From: an uncultured Clostridia bacterium
GTDB taxonomy: Bacteria > Bacillota > Clostridia > Christensenellales > Borkfalkiaceae
Length of the DNA: 64,000 nt
Assembly: GCA_947589385.1 (NCBI GenBank)
Contig: CANPZW010000006.1
Span: 28,748 to 92,747, forward strand
Direction: 5' to 3'
A model generated the notes under the pieces. That model worked only from the letters and a program-made list of their open reading frames with translations. It was not told the origin of the DNA and ran no database searches. Shown piece after piece: positions 7,682-16,292 of this stretch. Position 1 is the first letter of the stretch. Each line of letters starts with the position of its first letter. A program made the translations under genes and the position numbers.

Positions 7682-8422
7682 TTATCTGTCGTTCCTTCTG
7701 CCGAATATGGTTAAAACATAGACGAAAAAGCGCAGAAAATAGATTAGCGACGTAAGCAGTGACGCAAGATAAGTGAGCGCCGCGGCGGATAGAACTTCGC
7801 TTGCCCCGCCCACTTCTTCCGGGGTTAAAACGCCTTCGGATACAAGCATCTTTTTTGCCCTGCGGCTTGCATTGTATTCCACGGGCAGCGTTACAAGCGC
7901 GAATAAAAACGACCCGCCGTACAGCACAACGCCCGCAAGCGCTACATAAAAGCCTATATCGGGCTTTGCGGCGCCGACGACTAAATCTATAACCAACCCG
8001 ATAATCACAAGCGGAAAGGCAAGATAAGAGCCGAAATTGACCGCCGGCACTATCGCCGTGCGCAATTTGAAAAGAAAGTATCCGTCTTTCTTCTGCATGA
8101 CGTGCCCCATTTCATGCGCGGCGACGGCGACCGCCGCAACGGAATTTCCCGAATACGTTGCCTCCGACAAATTTACTATATGTTTGGACGGATTGTAATG
8201 GTCGGTAAGTTTTCCTCTTATTCTGCCTATGGAAATGCCGCTTACTCCGTTGGCGTTCATAAGCCTTACCGTTGCGTCATAACCCGTCATACCCGAACGG
8301 ATTCCAATGTTGCTGTATTTGGCATAGGCGCGGCGGACCTTGGCGCTGGCGTATATCGAAAACGCCATGCACAGCAAAATCGCGCCTAAAAACCAAAAAT
8401 AATCTTGTAAATACATTTCCAA
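7682..8422 (-). CDS. yugP: YugP-type zinc metallopeptidase (neutral zinc peptidase 2)
   Basis: 246 residues, membrane protease of the neutral zinc metallopeptidase family (Pfam PF04298). The zinc motif HEMGH is at residues 103-107, preceded by VAVAA. There is an N-terminal membrane segment (about 8-27) and three or four further hydrophobic helices after residue 120. NASRRA near residue 190 is the usual third-ligand region (VEYNASRRA). Length and layout match the family. The substrate is not known. It is followed on the minus strand by convergent DNA with a terminator and preceded by a TerB-like gene in the same direction. Confidence 0.92.
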   Translation of the reverse strand: MEMYLQDYFWFLGAILLCMAFSIYASAKVRRAYAKYSNIGIRSGMTGYDATVRLMNANGVSGISIGRIRGKLTDHYNPSKHIVNLSEATYSGNSVAAVAVAAHEMGHVMQKKDGYFLFKLRTAIVPAVNFGSYLAFPLVIIGLVIDLVVGAAKPDIGFYVALAGVVLYGGSFLFALVTLPVEYNASRRAKKMLVSEGVLTPEEVGGASEVLSAAALTYLASLLTSLIYFLRFFVYVLTIFGRRNDR

Positions 8423-8489
8423 CTCCTAACTAAATGCAATTCCGCCGTATCGGCGGAAAATCGCTTACGATTATTTGCTATGCAACACC

Positions 8490-8942
8490 TTATTTAAGCA
8501 ATTTCTTTATCCATCTTTTTTCCGAAGTCGAAATTTTGCCGTCTATCGCGCAAATCATCAGACACACAAGGACTATATCGTTTTTCAATTCCTCGGAAAG
8601 CTGCCCGAACGCGTCAACCATTTCGTTGACGTATTTAGTCAGTTGCTTGTTTTCGCGCCGCATCTTGCCAACAATGTAGTCACATTCCTCATGGCTTATT
8701 TCTTCACCGAAAAACGCCCTGAACAACGGATAAGTAAGTTCGAACTCTTCAACGGACAGCTCGCCGTCCGAAACAACCGCGCCGACAATAAACGCAGCGA
8801 AAAGCGTTAATCCGTCAAGCCCGTTTTTGGTTATTTCGCATAGTGTCGGAATAACGGCTTTCGCCTTTTCCGAAAGCACGACGGAATACGTCAGCGGGTC
8901 CATCTCCTCAAATTCATTGCAAAGCCTGTCAAATTCTTTCAT
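8490..8942 (-). CDS. TerB-like domain protein
   Basis: 150 residues. The start is set at ATG 8942 because GGGAGAA lies just upstream; an upstream in-frame ATG at 9062 has none and adds 40 unlike residues. Two helical repeats carry the acidic pattern of TerB/DUF533-type proteins: FIVGAVVSDGELSVEEFEL (about residues 52-70) and LVCLMICAIDGKISTSEKRW (about 126-145). TerB-like domains bind metal and act in membrane stress complexes, but the role here is unknown. Confidence 0.75.
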   Translation of the reverse strand: MKEFDRLCNEFEEMDPLTYSVVLSEKAKAVIPTLCEITKNGLDGLTLFAAFIVGAVVSDGELSVEEFELTYPLFRAFFGEEISHEECDYIVGKMRRENKQLTKYVNEMVDAFGQLSEELKNDIVLVCLMICAIDGKISTSEKRWIKKLLK

Positions 8943-9147
8943 AATATTTTCTCCCGACGTTTTATAATATTTTAATACACTCCCGCCAACCCTTCCAAAC
9001 GCTTTTATTTGTGAATTTATTGTGAAAGCGCGTTCACGGGAAAAATTAACGCCCCTATGCAAATTTGCTCCGTCTGCGGCGAAGCGGATTTGAAAGGTCT
9101 GCGGCGGGGAAAAGATAATTTATAGCTTGCGACGTTGCGCTGAATTT

Positions 9148-9546
9148 TTATTCTTTTACAACCTGTACCGAATAATTATCCGCTACGCCCTTTTGTTTAA
9201 GGAAGGCGTTAAATTCGGCGGAAAGCTTTTCGGCGCTCAAATCGGAAGGTGTGGTCACCGCTCCGTATTCGGCGATGACGGCGCGCGTTTCGGCTTTAAT
9301 AGCGGCGATTTTCCGCGCTTCTTCCGAATCGGAAGTTTCCGAACTCGGCTTTACGTTTTTTATAACTATGCGGCTTTCCGCCTCCGAAGTTTGCGGTTTG
9401 ACCTGCGTACACTGCCCGCCGCCGTTTTCTAACGTCTGCCCGAACGTCACGTCAAATTCCGCCGAAATTCCCCTCTCATGACAAAAATCCTCGAACAGTC
9501 TGCCTATTTCTCCGCCATTTTCCCCGCTTGTCCTATAATTTTCCAT
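9148..9546 (-). CDS. hypothetical protein, 132 residues
   Basis: No family recognised. It is a soluble, acidic protein with two small similar ends: RLFEDFCHERGISAEFDVTF near residue 20 and EFNAFLKQKGVADNYSVQVV at the C-terminus. A low-complexity Ser/Glu linker (residues about 48-80) joins them. The matching ends suggest two copies of a roughly 30-residue module. The start has GGAG at normal spacing. It stands alone between the TerB-like gene and the thiamine operon terminator. Confidence 0.65.
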   Translation of the reverse strand: MENYRTSGENGGEIGRLFEDFCHERGISAEFDVTFGQTLENGGGQCTQVKPQTSEAESRIVIKNVKPSSETSDSEEARKIAAIKAETRAVIAEYGAVTTPSDLSAEKLSAEFNAFLKQKGVADNYSVQVVKE

Positions 9547-9637
9547 AAAATTTTACTCCTTGACATAATTTCATAACTTTATTTTTGCCATACTTTCGCC
9601 TCTTAAACCGAAACCCGGAACGAAAGGCTCTTACACA

Positions 9638-9667
9638 AAAAGTCCGACGTCTAAACGCCGGACTTTT
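9638..9667 (-). terminator. intrinsic terminator of the thiamine operon
   Basis: AAAAGTCCGACGT (9638-9650) pairs with ACGCCGGACTTTT (9655-9667) with one mismatch and a 4-base loop. Located 73 bp beyond the thiC stop codon. Confidence 0.75.
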
Positions 9668-9739
9668 ATGCTTTGAAAACTGTGAATTATTTGATTTGAC
9701 CAACCGCCCTATGCGGTTTGAAAATACTTTCCGCTACGG

Positions 9740-11044
9740 TCACAGAATATCGATATATTCGCCGTTTAAAGCTTTGTTCATGCTTCTTACGGCGCAGAAT
9801 TTGCCGCACATGGAACAGCTGTCCTCCTGCTCGGGCGCGCGGTCTTTTCGTATCGCCTTGGCGGTTTCGGGGTCGATTGCACATTCCCACTGCTTTTCCC
9901 AATCGAAAGTGCGCCGCGCTTCCGCCATTTTATCGTCCAAATCCCGCGCATGGGGTATCTTTTTGGCGATGTCCGCCGCGTGCGCAGCGATTTTAGAGGC
10001 TATTATGCCCTGTTTTACGTCCTCTACATTCGGCAGGGCAAGATGCTCGGCGGGCGTTACATAGCATAGGAAAGCCGCGCCGGAAGCCGCGGCAATGGCG
10101 CCGCCGATAGCCGAGGTTATATGGTCGTACCCGGGAGCTATATCCGTGACGATGGGTCCCAGCACATAAAAGGGCGCACCCATGCAGAGGGTCTGCTGTA
10201 TTTTCATATTGGCTGCAATCTGGTCCATAGGCATATGCCCCGGTCCTTCCACCATTACCTGTACGTCCTTAGCCCAGGCGCGCTTCGTGAGTTCGCCGAG
10301 ACGTACCAACTCTTCTATCTGGCATACGTCGCTGCCGTCTGCAAGACAGCCCGGGCGGCAGGCGTCGCCGAGGGAAATGGTTACGTCGTACTCGCGGCAT
10401 ATATCGAGAATTTCGTCAAAATATTCGTAGAACGGATTTTCCTCGCCCGTCATGCACATCCAGGCAAAGACCAGCGAGCCGCCGCGCGACACTATGTTCA
10501 TCTTTCTCTTGTGCTTTTTAATCTGCTCTATCGTCTTGCGGGTTATGCCGCAGTGAAGCGTTACGAAATCCACTCCGTCCTGCGCGTGAAGGCGGACGAC
10601 GTCAATGAAATCCTTTGCGGTCAGGGTAGCAAGGTCCCTTCTGTAATGTATTACGCTGTCATAAACGGGAACAGTGCCTATCATGGCGGGACATTCGCTT
10701 GTAAGCTTTTTGCGGAAGGGTTGGGTGTCGCCGTGCGAAGAAAGGTCCATTATCGCTTCCGCGCCCATATCCACGGCAGCCATAACTTTTTTCATCTCCA
10801 TATCGTAGTCTTTGCAATCGCGCGACACGCCGAGATTGACGTTGATTTTTGTGCGCAGCATCGAGCCAACGCCGTTGGGGTCTATGCAGGTATGCAGTTT
10901 GTTTGCGCAGATAGCCACCTTACCCTCTGCGACAAGCTGCCTTATTTCCTCTTCCGTGCGGTATTCCTTTTTCGCTACGGCTTTCATTTCGGGAGTTATG
11001 ACGCCCTTTCTTGCGGCGTCCATTTGCGTTGTATAATTTCTCAT
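9740..11044 (-). CDS. thiC: phosphomethylpyrimidine synthase ThiC
   Basis: 434 residues. ThiC is a radical SAM enzyme that turns aminoimidazole ribotide into hydroxymethylpyrimidine phosphate, the pyrimidine half of thiamine. Family landmarks include [40 protein letters not shown] and [10 protein letters not shown]. The C-terminal cluster motif reads CSMCGKFC, spacing CX2CX3C as in short anaerobe-type ThiC. The N-terminal domain of the longer (about 600 residue) proteobacterial form is absent. It is the last gene of the TPP-riboswitch operon, 39 bp after thiD. Confidence 0.97.
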   Translation of the reverse strand: MRNYTTQMDAARKGVITPEMKAVAKKEYRTEEEIRQLVAEGKVAICANKLHTCIDPNGVGSMLRTKINVNLGVSRDCKDYDMEMKKVMAAVDMGAEAIMDLSSHGDTQPFRKKLTSECPAMIGTVPVYDSVIHYRRDLATLTAKDFIDVVRLHAQDGVDFVTLHCGITRKTIEQIKKHKRKMNIVSRGGSLVFAWMCMTGEENPFYEYFDEILDICREYDVTISLGDACRPGCLADGSDVCQIEELVRLGELTKRAWAKDVQVMVEGPGHMPMDQIAANMKIQQTLCMGAPFYVLGPIVTDIAPGYDHITSAIGGAIAAASGAAFLCYVTPAEHLALPNVEDVKQGIIASKIAAHAADIAKKIPHARDLDDKMAEARRTFDWEKQWECAIDPETAKAIRKDRAPEQEDSCSMCGKFCAVRSMNKALNGEYIDIL

Positions 11045-11083
11045 AATTTTAAATTTCCTTTTTTAAGAAGATATATTTTGGGG

Positions 11084-11890
11084 TTATTCGGCTTCTTCTG
11101 CGAAAACGCCGTTTAAGTTGAAGTTGTGTTTGAGCGGACCCGAACCTTTGCCCAAATCGAGCATAGCCGAGAGCGCGCCGTTAATGTAAGATTTAGCCCG
11201 CCTTACGGACTCGGAAACATTGAAACCCTTTGCAAGGTTTGCCGCGATTGCGGACGAGAGAGTGCATCCCGTGCCGTGGGCGTTAGGATTGTTTATCCGT
11301 TCGCCTTCGAACCACCGAAAGCGTCCGTCCGCGTACAAAAGGTCGTCCGCGCCGCCGTCAAGATGTCCGCCTTTGATAAGCACGGCGCACCCGCACATTG
11401 CGCCCAACCGCCTTGCCGCTTCAAGCATATCTTCCCTGCCGGAAACGGACATTCCGCACAATATTTCGGCTTCGGGGATGTTTGGCGTCACAAGCGTTGC
11501 AAGGGGCATTAGCTCCCCGATAAGCGCGGAAACCGCGCCGCTCTCCATAAGGCTCGAACCACTGCTCGCCGCCATTACGGGGTCTATCACTATGTTTTTT
11601 GCCCCGTAAAATTTCAGTCGCTCGGCAATAATCTTTATATGTTTCACCGAAGGGACCATTCCGATTTTGACCGCGTCGGGAAAGATATCCCCGAACACGG
11701 CGTCAATCTGCCTCTTTAAAAATTCCGGAGGCGACTCCGAAACCTCCAAAACGCCGGTAGTGTTCTGTGCGGTAAGCGCCGTTACGGCGCTCATCGCATA
11801 GACGCCATTCATCGTCATCGTTTTAATATCTGCCTGAATGCCGGCGCCTCCGCAGGAATCGCTCCCCGCGATTGATAATGCAGTTTTCAT
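11084..11890 (-). CDS. thiD: hydroxymethylpyrimidine (phosphate) kinase ThiD
   Basis: 268 residues. ThiD phosphorylates HMP and HMP-P to give the pyrophosphate used by ThiE. The N-terminus ALSIAGSDSCGGAGIQADIKT is the standard substrate loop, and the anion-hole motif NAHGTGCTLSSAIAANLA lies near residue 210. Length is normal. The start follows ACTCC (ribosome site GGAGT). It lies 107 bp after the HAD gene, with a long hairpin between them, and directly before thiC. Confidence 0.97.
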   Translation of the reverse strand: MKTALSIAGSDSCGGAGIQADIKTMTMNGVYAMSAVTALTAQNTTGVLEVSESPPEFLKRQIDAVFGDIFPDAVKIGMVPSVKHIKIIAERLKFYGAKNIVIDPVMAASSGSSLMESGAVSALIGELMPLATLVTPNIPEAEILCGMSVSGREDMLEAARRLGAMCGCAVLIKGGHLDGGADDLLYADGRFRWFEGERINNPNAHGTGCTLSSAIAANLAKGFNVSESVRRAKSYINGALSAMLDLGKGSGPLKHNFNLNGVFAEEAE

Positions 11891-11965
11891 TTTTACTCCT
11901 TTATTTTATTACATTATTTTTATATTGCGGCGAAAAGTGGTGCCCCCGGTCCGCCGCATAAATCA

Positions 11966-11991
11966 CGCGAAAATTGCAGGCAATTTACGCG
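11966..11991. repeat. 12-bp stem hairpin inside the thiamine operon
   Basis: CGCGAAAATTGC (11966-11977) and GCAATTTACGCG (11980-11991) pair with one mismatch around a 2-base loop, between the HAD gene and thiD. No T-run follows in the direction of transcription, so an mRNA stability or processing element is more likely than a terminator. Confidence 0.5.
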
Positions 11992-11997
11992 ATAATT

Positions 11998-12648
11998 TCA
12001 AATAACTTTGAACTTGGAAAAATCTTCTATGTAAAAATCGGCAATATCTTTCATTGCGCTTTGGTTTTCTTCGGACGGGTCGAATACCGCCGCTACGGTA
12101 AAACCGTCTTTTTTTGCCGTTTCGAGAGCATGAAGCGAATCCTCGAAAACGACCGTCGCGCTTTTTTGCGTTCCCAGAAGTTTTAACGCCTCCCCGTAAA
12201 TAAGCGGGTTTTCCTTGCCGCAACCCACGCGCGCGGCTGTAACGACGCCCGAAAAAACGCCTAAAACCCCACATCTTTCAAGCGCGGCTTCCGCAAGGCC
12301 GTAGTCCGTGACCGTAGCCACGCACATTTTAACGCCTGCCGAATGAAGTCTTTCCAAAAACTCCGCCGCGCCGCGTTTAAGTTTAACCTTATTGAAATAA
12401 AAGTCCCCGATAAAGGAATTTATTCCCTCTACTATTTCCCCGACGGACAGCTTGACCCCGTAATTGTCGCGATAATACCGCGCGGACTGTTCCACACTGA
12501 AAGTTTTGAATTTTTCGGTGAGATTTTCCTTAGGCTCTATTCCCAGCGAGCGCAGATAATCCGCCGCGACGGTATCCCATAAGGGCATAGAGTCAAGCAA
12601 AGTTCCGTCCAAATCGAATATCGCCCCTTTGATAGCAGAGAAATTCAT
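11998..12648 (-). CDS. HAD-family phosphatase of the thiamine operon
   Basis: 216 residues from the ATG at 12648, which overlaps the thiE stop (ATGA). A longer reading frame to 12744 only duplicates thiE. HAD motif I is FDLDGT with the catalytic Asp12 and Asp14. Motif II is VATVTD near residue 103, and motif IV is VVFEDSLHALETAKKDG. A helical cap lies between. The beta-phosphoglucomutase-like subfamily includes enzymes that dephosphorylate thiamine monophosphate or HMP-P. Coupling to thiE suggests action on thiamine phosphate. This is inference; the substrate is unproven. Confidence 0.85.
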   Translation of the reverse strand: MNFSAIKGAIFDLDGTLLDSMPLWDTVAADYLRSLGIEPKENLTEKFKTFSVEQSARYYRDNYGVKLSVGEIVEGINSFIGDFYFNKVKLKRGAAEFLERLHSAGVKMCVATVTDYGLAEAALERCGVLGVFSGVVTAARVGCGKENPLIYGEALKLLGTQKSATVVFEDSLHALETAKKDGFTVAAVFDPSEENQSAMKDIADFYIEDFSKFKVI

Positions 12649-13286
12649 TTTAAAAGGGCTTGCTCCGTTAATTTTTTCAATTCCGCCGTTGCCCCGCGGA
12701 TATCTTTTGCCAAAAAGACAGCGCTTATCACCGCTACGCCGCATACGCCGCTGCCTTTAAGCTCCGCAACGTTCCGGGAATTTATCCCCCCTATCGCCAC
12801 TACGGGAATTTTTACGGCTTCGCAAATTTTTTTAAGAGTATCACGGCTTATTTGCCGCGCGTCGGCTTTCGAGCCTGTGGAGAACACCGCGCCCACGCCG
12901 AGATAATCCGCGCCCGCCCTTTCGGCAAGAAGGGCTTGCTCCACGGTCTGAGCCGACACTCCCAAAATTTTATCTTTGCCAATCAACGCCCGCACGTCGC
13001 CCGCCGCCATATCGCGCTGACCTACGTGCACGCCGTCCGCACCCGATTTCAAGGCGATTTCCACGTTGTCGTCAATGACGAACGGCACGCGGAAATTTCG
13101 GCAAAGCTCCTTAATTTCCAAAGCCTCCTTTAAAAAACCGCCGAAATCCAGCTCCTTTTCCCTGAGCTGGACGAACGTCGCGCCGCCGAGCAGCGCCTCT
13201 TTTACCTGTTCGTACAGAGTACGCCCGTCGGAACGGTTACGGTCGGTTACCGCATATAGCAATAAATCTTTTTTATCGAAATTCAT
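12645..13286 (-). CDS. thiE: thiamine-phosphate synthase ThiE
   Basis: 213 residues, TIM-barrel enzyme joining HMP-PP and thiazole phosphate into thiamine phosphate. Landmarks are TFVQLREKELDF, PFVIDDNVEIALKSGADGVHVGQRD, ILGVSAQTVEQA, GADYLGVGAVFSTGSKADA and the phosphate loop VVAIGGIN. It is the first gene after the TPP riboswitch and overlaps the HAD gene by 4 bp. No thiazole genes (thiG, thiF, thiS, thiM) are in this operon, so the thiazole must be made elsewhere or salvaged. Confidence 0.96.
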   Translation of the reverse strand: MNFDKKDLLLYAVTDRNRSDGRTLYEQVKEALLGGATFVQLREKELDFGGFLKEALEIKELCRNFRVPFVIDDNVEIALKSGADGVHVGQRDMAAGDVRALIGKDKILGVSAQTVEQALLAERAGADYLGVGAVFSTGSKADARQISRDTLKKICEAVKIPVVAIGGINSRNVAELKGSGVCGVAVISAVFLAKDIRGATAELKKLTEQALLK

Positions 13287-13308
13287 ACGGCTTTACCTTC
13301 TACGAACG

Positions 13309-13340
13309 AAAAACGGAAGCCACCGTTAAGATAACTTCCG
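13309..13340 (-). terminator. riboswitch expression-platform terminator
   Basis: Read on the minus strand, CGGAAG and CTTCCG pair around a 15-base loop and are followed by a run of five T. It lies between the TPP aptamer and the thiE start, the right place for transcription attenuation when TPP is bound. Confidence 0.75.
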
Positions 13341-13352
13341 ACCCATAATATT

Positions 13353-13441
13353 CTATCCCTACGTTGGCATTATCCAAATCAGGTTATAAGGGTCGAAGAT
13401 TACACCTTCCTCTCAGTCTGTTTTACAAACTCCCCGTCTTT
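13353..13441 (-). ncRNA. TPP riboswitch (THI element)
   Basis: The minus strand shows the conserved core in order: ACGGGGAG, a variable stem, GACTGAGAGG, then ACCCTTATAACCTGATTTGG and GGATAATGCCAACGTAGGGA. These are the pyrimidine- and pyrophosphate-binding halves of the aptamer. It starts just after a strong promoter and precedes a terminator and thiE, so TPP should shut off the thiE-HAD-thiD-thiC transcript. Confidence 0.97.
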
Positions 13442-13455
13442 CGATTATCGATTAA

Positions 13456-13484
13456 ATTATAAAATAGTTTTTTAGAAAAAGCAA
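13456..13484 (-). promoter_or_regulatory. promoter of the thiamine operon
   Basis: Minus strand TTGCTT (13484-13479), 17 bases, TATAAT (13461-13456). The transcript would start only a few bases before the riboswitch. Confidence 0.85.
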
Positions 13485-13582
13485 CAGTTATAACGGTTAA
13501 ATTTAATCAATGTTTAACCCGATAAACTTTTGCGGCGCGCAAGTTCTTTGCGCGCCGCCCGCCGTTTAAAAATAGAATTACT

Positions 13583-15751
13583 TTATTTCAGTTTGGGATA
13601 TAGTCCTTGCGCAAAATTCAAAGACGACAAATCCCAGACCGCCTCGCTCCATTTAAGCATACCGGTATAAAAAGTTTTGTCGTTCAGATATTCTTCTGTA
13701 ATTACCATACCGCCCGAAGTAGTTACATTGTAAGCGCGGTAGCACGAAGTTTGTTTTCCGTCGCCCGTGTTTGTCGCTATGGCGTCAATACATTCTACAC
13801 TGGAGGAACCGCTTACACTGAAACTGCTTATAAATAAACAGTATTCCACAGTCCCCCCGTTTACACCCGCAATACCGCCAAGGTGGGTTTTTCCGTATCT
13901 TGACTTAGAAACATTAATAATGGAATTTACCAAACATTTGCCGACTGTGCCTGTATTTTCACCGGCAATACCCCCCATGTTTATATCTGCGTCACTATCA
14001 TCATTTAAAATATTAGTTATTTTTGAAGAAACTTTCCCGGCGACTTCACAATCCAAAATATTGCCTTCGTTTTTGCCTGCTATTTCTCCTAAATAGAATT
14101 TATATCCTTCAGAGCGAGTCTTATCCGTAAAGCTTACGGTTGCGTTGCAATAAACTTGTTTTATAGTTCCTTTATTGTTAGCGCATACCAGCCCTATATA
14201 GCGCTCAACCTTATTTGAATTAGTTACATTAAATGTAACGTTATCGAATTTTACATTTGAAATTGTGCCTTCGTTCACGACAAACAGTCCATAATAATTT
14301 ACAGTAGAGTCAGCATAAATAGAGAAGTTGGAAATTGTATGACCTTCGCCTATAAATTCGCCTTTGAAGGGATTGCTTTCCGAACCGAAAGGACGCAATT
14401 CGTAATTCTTGCAATCTATATTTTGGGTAATAAGGTATTTACCGTTCATGTCGGTGATATTCTGCAACTGCACCACATCGCTGATTTTGGTATATTCATT
14501 GTAGGGGTCGTTATACTCCAACTTGCCGTAAATGTCGGTATTTTCATGCAGTACAAACGGAAATTTCACTTCGGAAGTATAGCCCGCGTTATAATACCAG
14601 CCCTTAAAAGTGTAGTTTTCAACTTCGGGCGCAGTGAAATTTTGATACTGTGTGCCGCCCTTTGCCTTAATGGGTTCGGGCGCGACCCCCGCGTTGGTAT
14701 GGAAAGTTATTGTATAAAATGATTCCTTCCAGCGCGCGTAAACTATTACACTTCCCGATAGCGTAAACGGATATTCCACGGGCTTTTCAAAACCTTGGTC
14801 ATAGTACCAGCCCACGAAATCGTTATCTGTCTTTTGGGGGCGGGGAAGATTTTCTATCTTTTCGTCGGCGTAATATTCCACTGCGTCCATAGGTTCACCG
14901 TCGTTCGTATCAAACGAAACGCTGTATTTAGCGACGGATTTCCAGCGGGCGGAAAGCGTTAAATCTTTGGTGACCGGCATAACAGTAGTGAATTGCCCGT
15001 CGTTTACCGTATCGCCCGTAAACCAACCCAAGAATGTAAAGTTATTGCGCGTGGGAATGGGTAAATCAAGAATGTCCCCATAGTTTACAGTGATTTCCTT
15101 TTGAAAATCAGGGGGAAGTTCTCCGCCCTGCGCATCGAATTTTACAGTGTATTTTTCATTAGCATGAGGAGCGGAATCACCTTTTTCACCTTGTGGACCT
15201 TGTGCACCTGTATCACCTTTTTCACCCTGCGGTCCTTGCGCACCCGTGTCACCTTTTTCACCTTGTGGACCTTGCGCACCTGTATCACCTTTTTCACCTT
15301 GCGGTCCTTGCGCACCAGTATCACCTTTCTCGCCTTGTGGTCCTTGTGCACCTGTATCGCCTTTTTCACCTTGTGGTCCTTGTGCACCCGTGTCACCTTT
15401 TTCGCCTTGCGGTCCTTGTGCACCAGTATCGCCTTTCTCGCCCTGCGGTCCTTGTGCACCTGTATCGCCTTTCTCGCCCTGCGGTCCTTGTGCGCCCGTG
15501 TCGCCCTTTTCGCCCTGCGGTCCTTGCGCGCCCGTGTCGCCTTTCTCGCCTTGCGGTCCTTGCGCGCCTGTGTCGCCTTTTTCGCCCTGCGGTCCTTGCG
15601 CGCCCGTATCGCCCTTTTCGCCCTGCACGCCTTGTATTCCCTGAGCTCCTTGCGGTCCCTGTTTACCCTGCACAGTGCAGGCTGCCGTTACCGCAAGCAA
15701 AAGTGAAAACACTACGCATGCAAATAGAAAAATAATTCTTTTCTTTTTCAT
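13583..15751 (-). CDS. collagen-like surface lipoprotein with InlB-type repeats
   Basis: 722 residues. A lipoprotein signal ends in AVTAAC (Cys25). Residues about 30-195 are uninterrupted Gly-X-Y triplets, built from twelve 12-residue units [12 protein letters not shown]. Lys-Gly-Asp and Glu-Lys pairs of this kind stabilise bacterial triple helices without hydroxyproline. Then come three InlB/Listeria-Bacteroides repeats (about 205-415), each ending near FxGWY and ARW. GLUG-like repeats follow ([20 protein letters not shown]) to about residue 650. It probably forms a trimeric stalk with an adhesive head on the outer membrane face. The promoter holds a palindrome that the divergent XRE regulator could bind. 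Confidence 0.92.
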   Translation of the reverse strand: MKKKRIIFLFACVVFSLLLAVTAACTVQGKQGPQGAQGIQGVQGEKGDTGAQGPQGEKGDTGAQGPQGEKGDTGAQGPQGEKGDTGAQGPQGEKGDTGAQGPQGEKGDTGAQGPQGEKGDTGAQGPQGEKGDTGAQGPQGEKGDTGAQGPQGEKGDTGAQGPQGEKGDTGAQGPQGEKGDTGAQGPQGEKGDSAPHANEKYTVKFDAQGGELPPDFQKEITVNYGDILDLPIPTRNNFTFLGWFTGDTVNDGQFTTVMPVTKDLTLSARWKSVAKYSVSFDTNDGEPMDAVEYYADEKIENLPRPQKTDNDFVGWYYDQGFEKPVEYPFTLSGSVIVYARWKESFYTITFHTNAGVAPEPIKAKGGTQYQNFTAPEVENYTFKGWYYNAGYTSEVKFPFVLHENTDIYGKLEYNDPYNEYTKISDVVQLQNITDMNGKYLITQNIDCKNYELRPFGSESNPFKGEFIGEGHTISNFSIYADSTVNYYGLFVVNEGTISNVKFDNVTFNVTNSNKVERYIGLVCANNKGTIKQVYCNATVSFTDKTRSEGYKFYLGEIAGKNEGNILDCEVAGKVSSKITNILNDDSDADINMGGIAGENTGTVGKCLVNSIINVSKSRYGKTHLGGIAGVNGGTVEYCLFISSFSVSGSSSVECIDAIATNTGDGKQTSCYRAYNVTTSGGMVITEEYLNDKTFYTGMLKWSEAVWDLSSLNFAQGLYPKLK
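15187..15630 (-). repeat. twelve tandem 36-bp units coding for collagen-like triplets
   Basis: Twelve in-register 36-bp units encode the same 12 residues but differ at many third codon positions (for example GCACCTGTATCACC versus GCGCCCGTGTCGCC on the + strand). Synonymous-only differences point to selection on the protein sequence. Copy number can change in frame by slippage or recombination. Confidence 0.95.
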
Positions 15752-15785
15752 AAAATAGCCTCCTTAGTGCTTATTTGCGACACTT

Positions 15786-15815
15786 ATTATAACGTGATTA
15801 CGTTATAATTGTCAA
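15786..15815 (-). promoter_or_regulatory. promoter of the collagen-like gene with an embedded palindromic operator
   Basis: Minus strand TTGACA (15815-15810), 18-base spacer, TATAAT (15791-15786). A perfect inverted repeat ATTATAACGT / ACGTTATAAT (15786-15795 and 15800-15809, 4-base centre) fills the spacer and the -10 box. A further half-site TAACGTA lies near 15835, toward the XRE start. Confidence 0.8.
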
Positions 15816-15873
15816 CGGTTTTGTTAAGTAAAAATAACGTAAATGCGCCATAAAATTATTATAGAGGTGCGTT

Positions 15874-16170
15874 ATGAATGTCATTAACAGAATAGAAAAA
15901 CTGAGAGTAGAACGCGGCTGGACTAAATACAGGCTTGCGGAGGAATCGCTTTTAACCTACTCTACCTTATCGGCTATGTATATAAGAAACACTCCGCCGA
16001 AGCTGGATATTTTGGAGATGATTTGCACGGCTTTCGGAATTTCTTTGGCGCAGTTCTTTGCGGACGGGGAAGCGGAATATCTTACTTCGGACGAAAAAGA
16101 GCTTCTGAAAAAATACAGGCGGCTTTCCGACGAAAGGAAAAAGGCGCTTGGCATATTGATAGAAAAATAA
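15874..16170 (+). CDS. XRE-family transcriptional regulator
   Basis: 98 residues. The N-terminal 65 residues are an XRE helix-turn-helix: IEKLRVERGWTKYRLAEESL, TYSTLSAMYIRN and LDILEMICTAFGISLAQFF. A short helical tail may dimerise. GAGGTG lies at good spacing before the ATG. It diverges from the collagen-like lipoprotein gene, whose promoter contains a perfect 10+10 palindrome. The simplest model is repression of that surface protein and of itself. Two terminators follow at 16173 and 16234. Confidence 0.93.
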   Translation: MNVINRIEKLRVERGWTKYRLAEESLLTYSTLSAMYIRNTPPKLDILEMICTAFGISLAQFFADGEAEYLTSDEKELLKKYRRLSDERKKALGILIEK

Positions 16171-16172
16171 AC

Positions 16173-16207
16173 GCGGCGGGAGCTTTTTTGCAAAAAGCTC
16201 CCGCCGC
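16173..16207. terminator. bidirectional intrinsic terminator
   Basis: Perfect GC-rich stem GCGGCGGGAGCTTTTT paired with AAAAAGCTCCCGCCGC around a 3-base loop, immediately after the XRE stop codon. Confidence 0.85.
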
Positions 16208-16233
16208 TATTTTAAAATACGTACTATATTTTT

Positions 16234-16267
16234 AAATGGGCGCGCAAACTTTTTTGCGCGCCCATTT
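16234..16267. terminator. second intrinsic terminator between convergent genes
   Basis: AAATGGGCGCGCAAA and TTTGCGCGCCCATTT form a perfect stem. It sits 26 bp before the stop codon of the convergent M42 peptidase gene. Confidence 0.8.
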
Positions 16268-16292
16268 CCTTATCGAATTGAAGTAAAATTTA

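Noticed and set aside
10121..11116. Open frame of 331 codons antisense to thiC
   Set aside because: The minus strand encodes complete ThiC; the plus frame has no start signal or family features.
15187..15630. Possible CRISPR-like array of 36-bp repeats
   Set aside because: Units are directly joined without spacers, stay in one coding frame and encode Gly-X-Y triplets.
15246..15644. Open frame of 132 codons on the plus strand inside the collagen-like gene
   Set aside because: A by-product of the 36-bp repeats (Ser-Pro-Phe-Ser-Pro-Cys periodicity); no ribosome binding site, and the minus-strand gene is clearly the real one.
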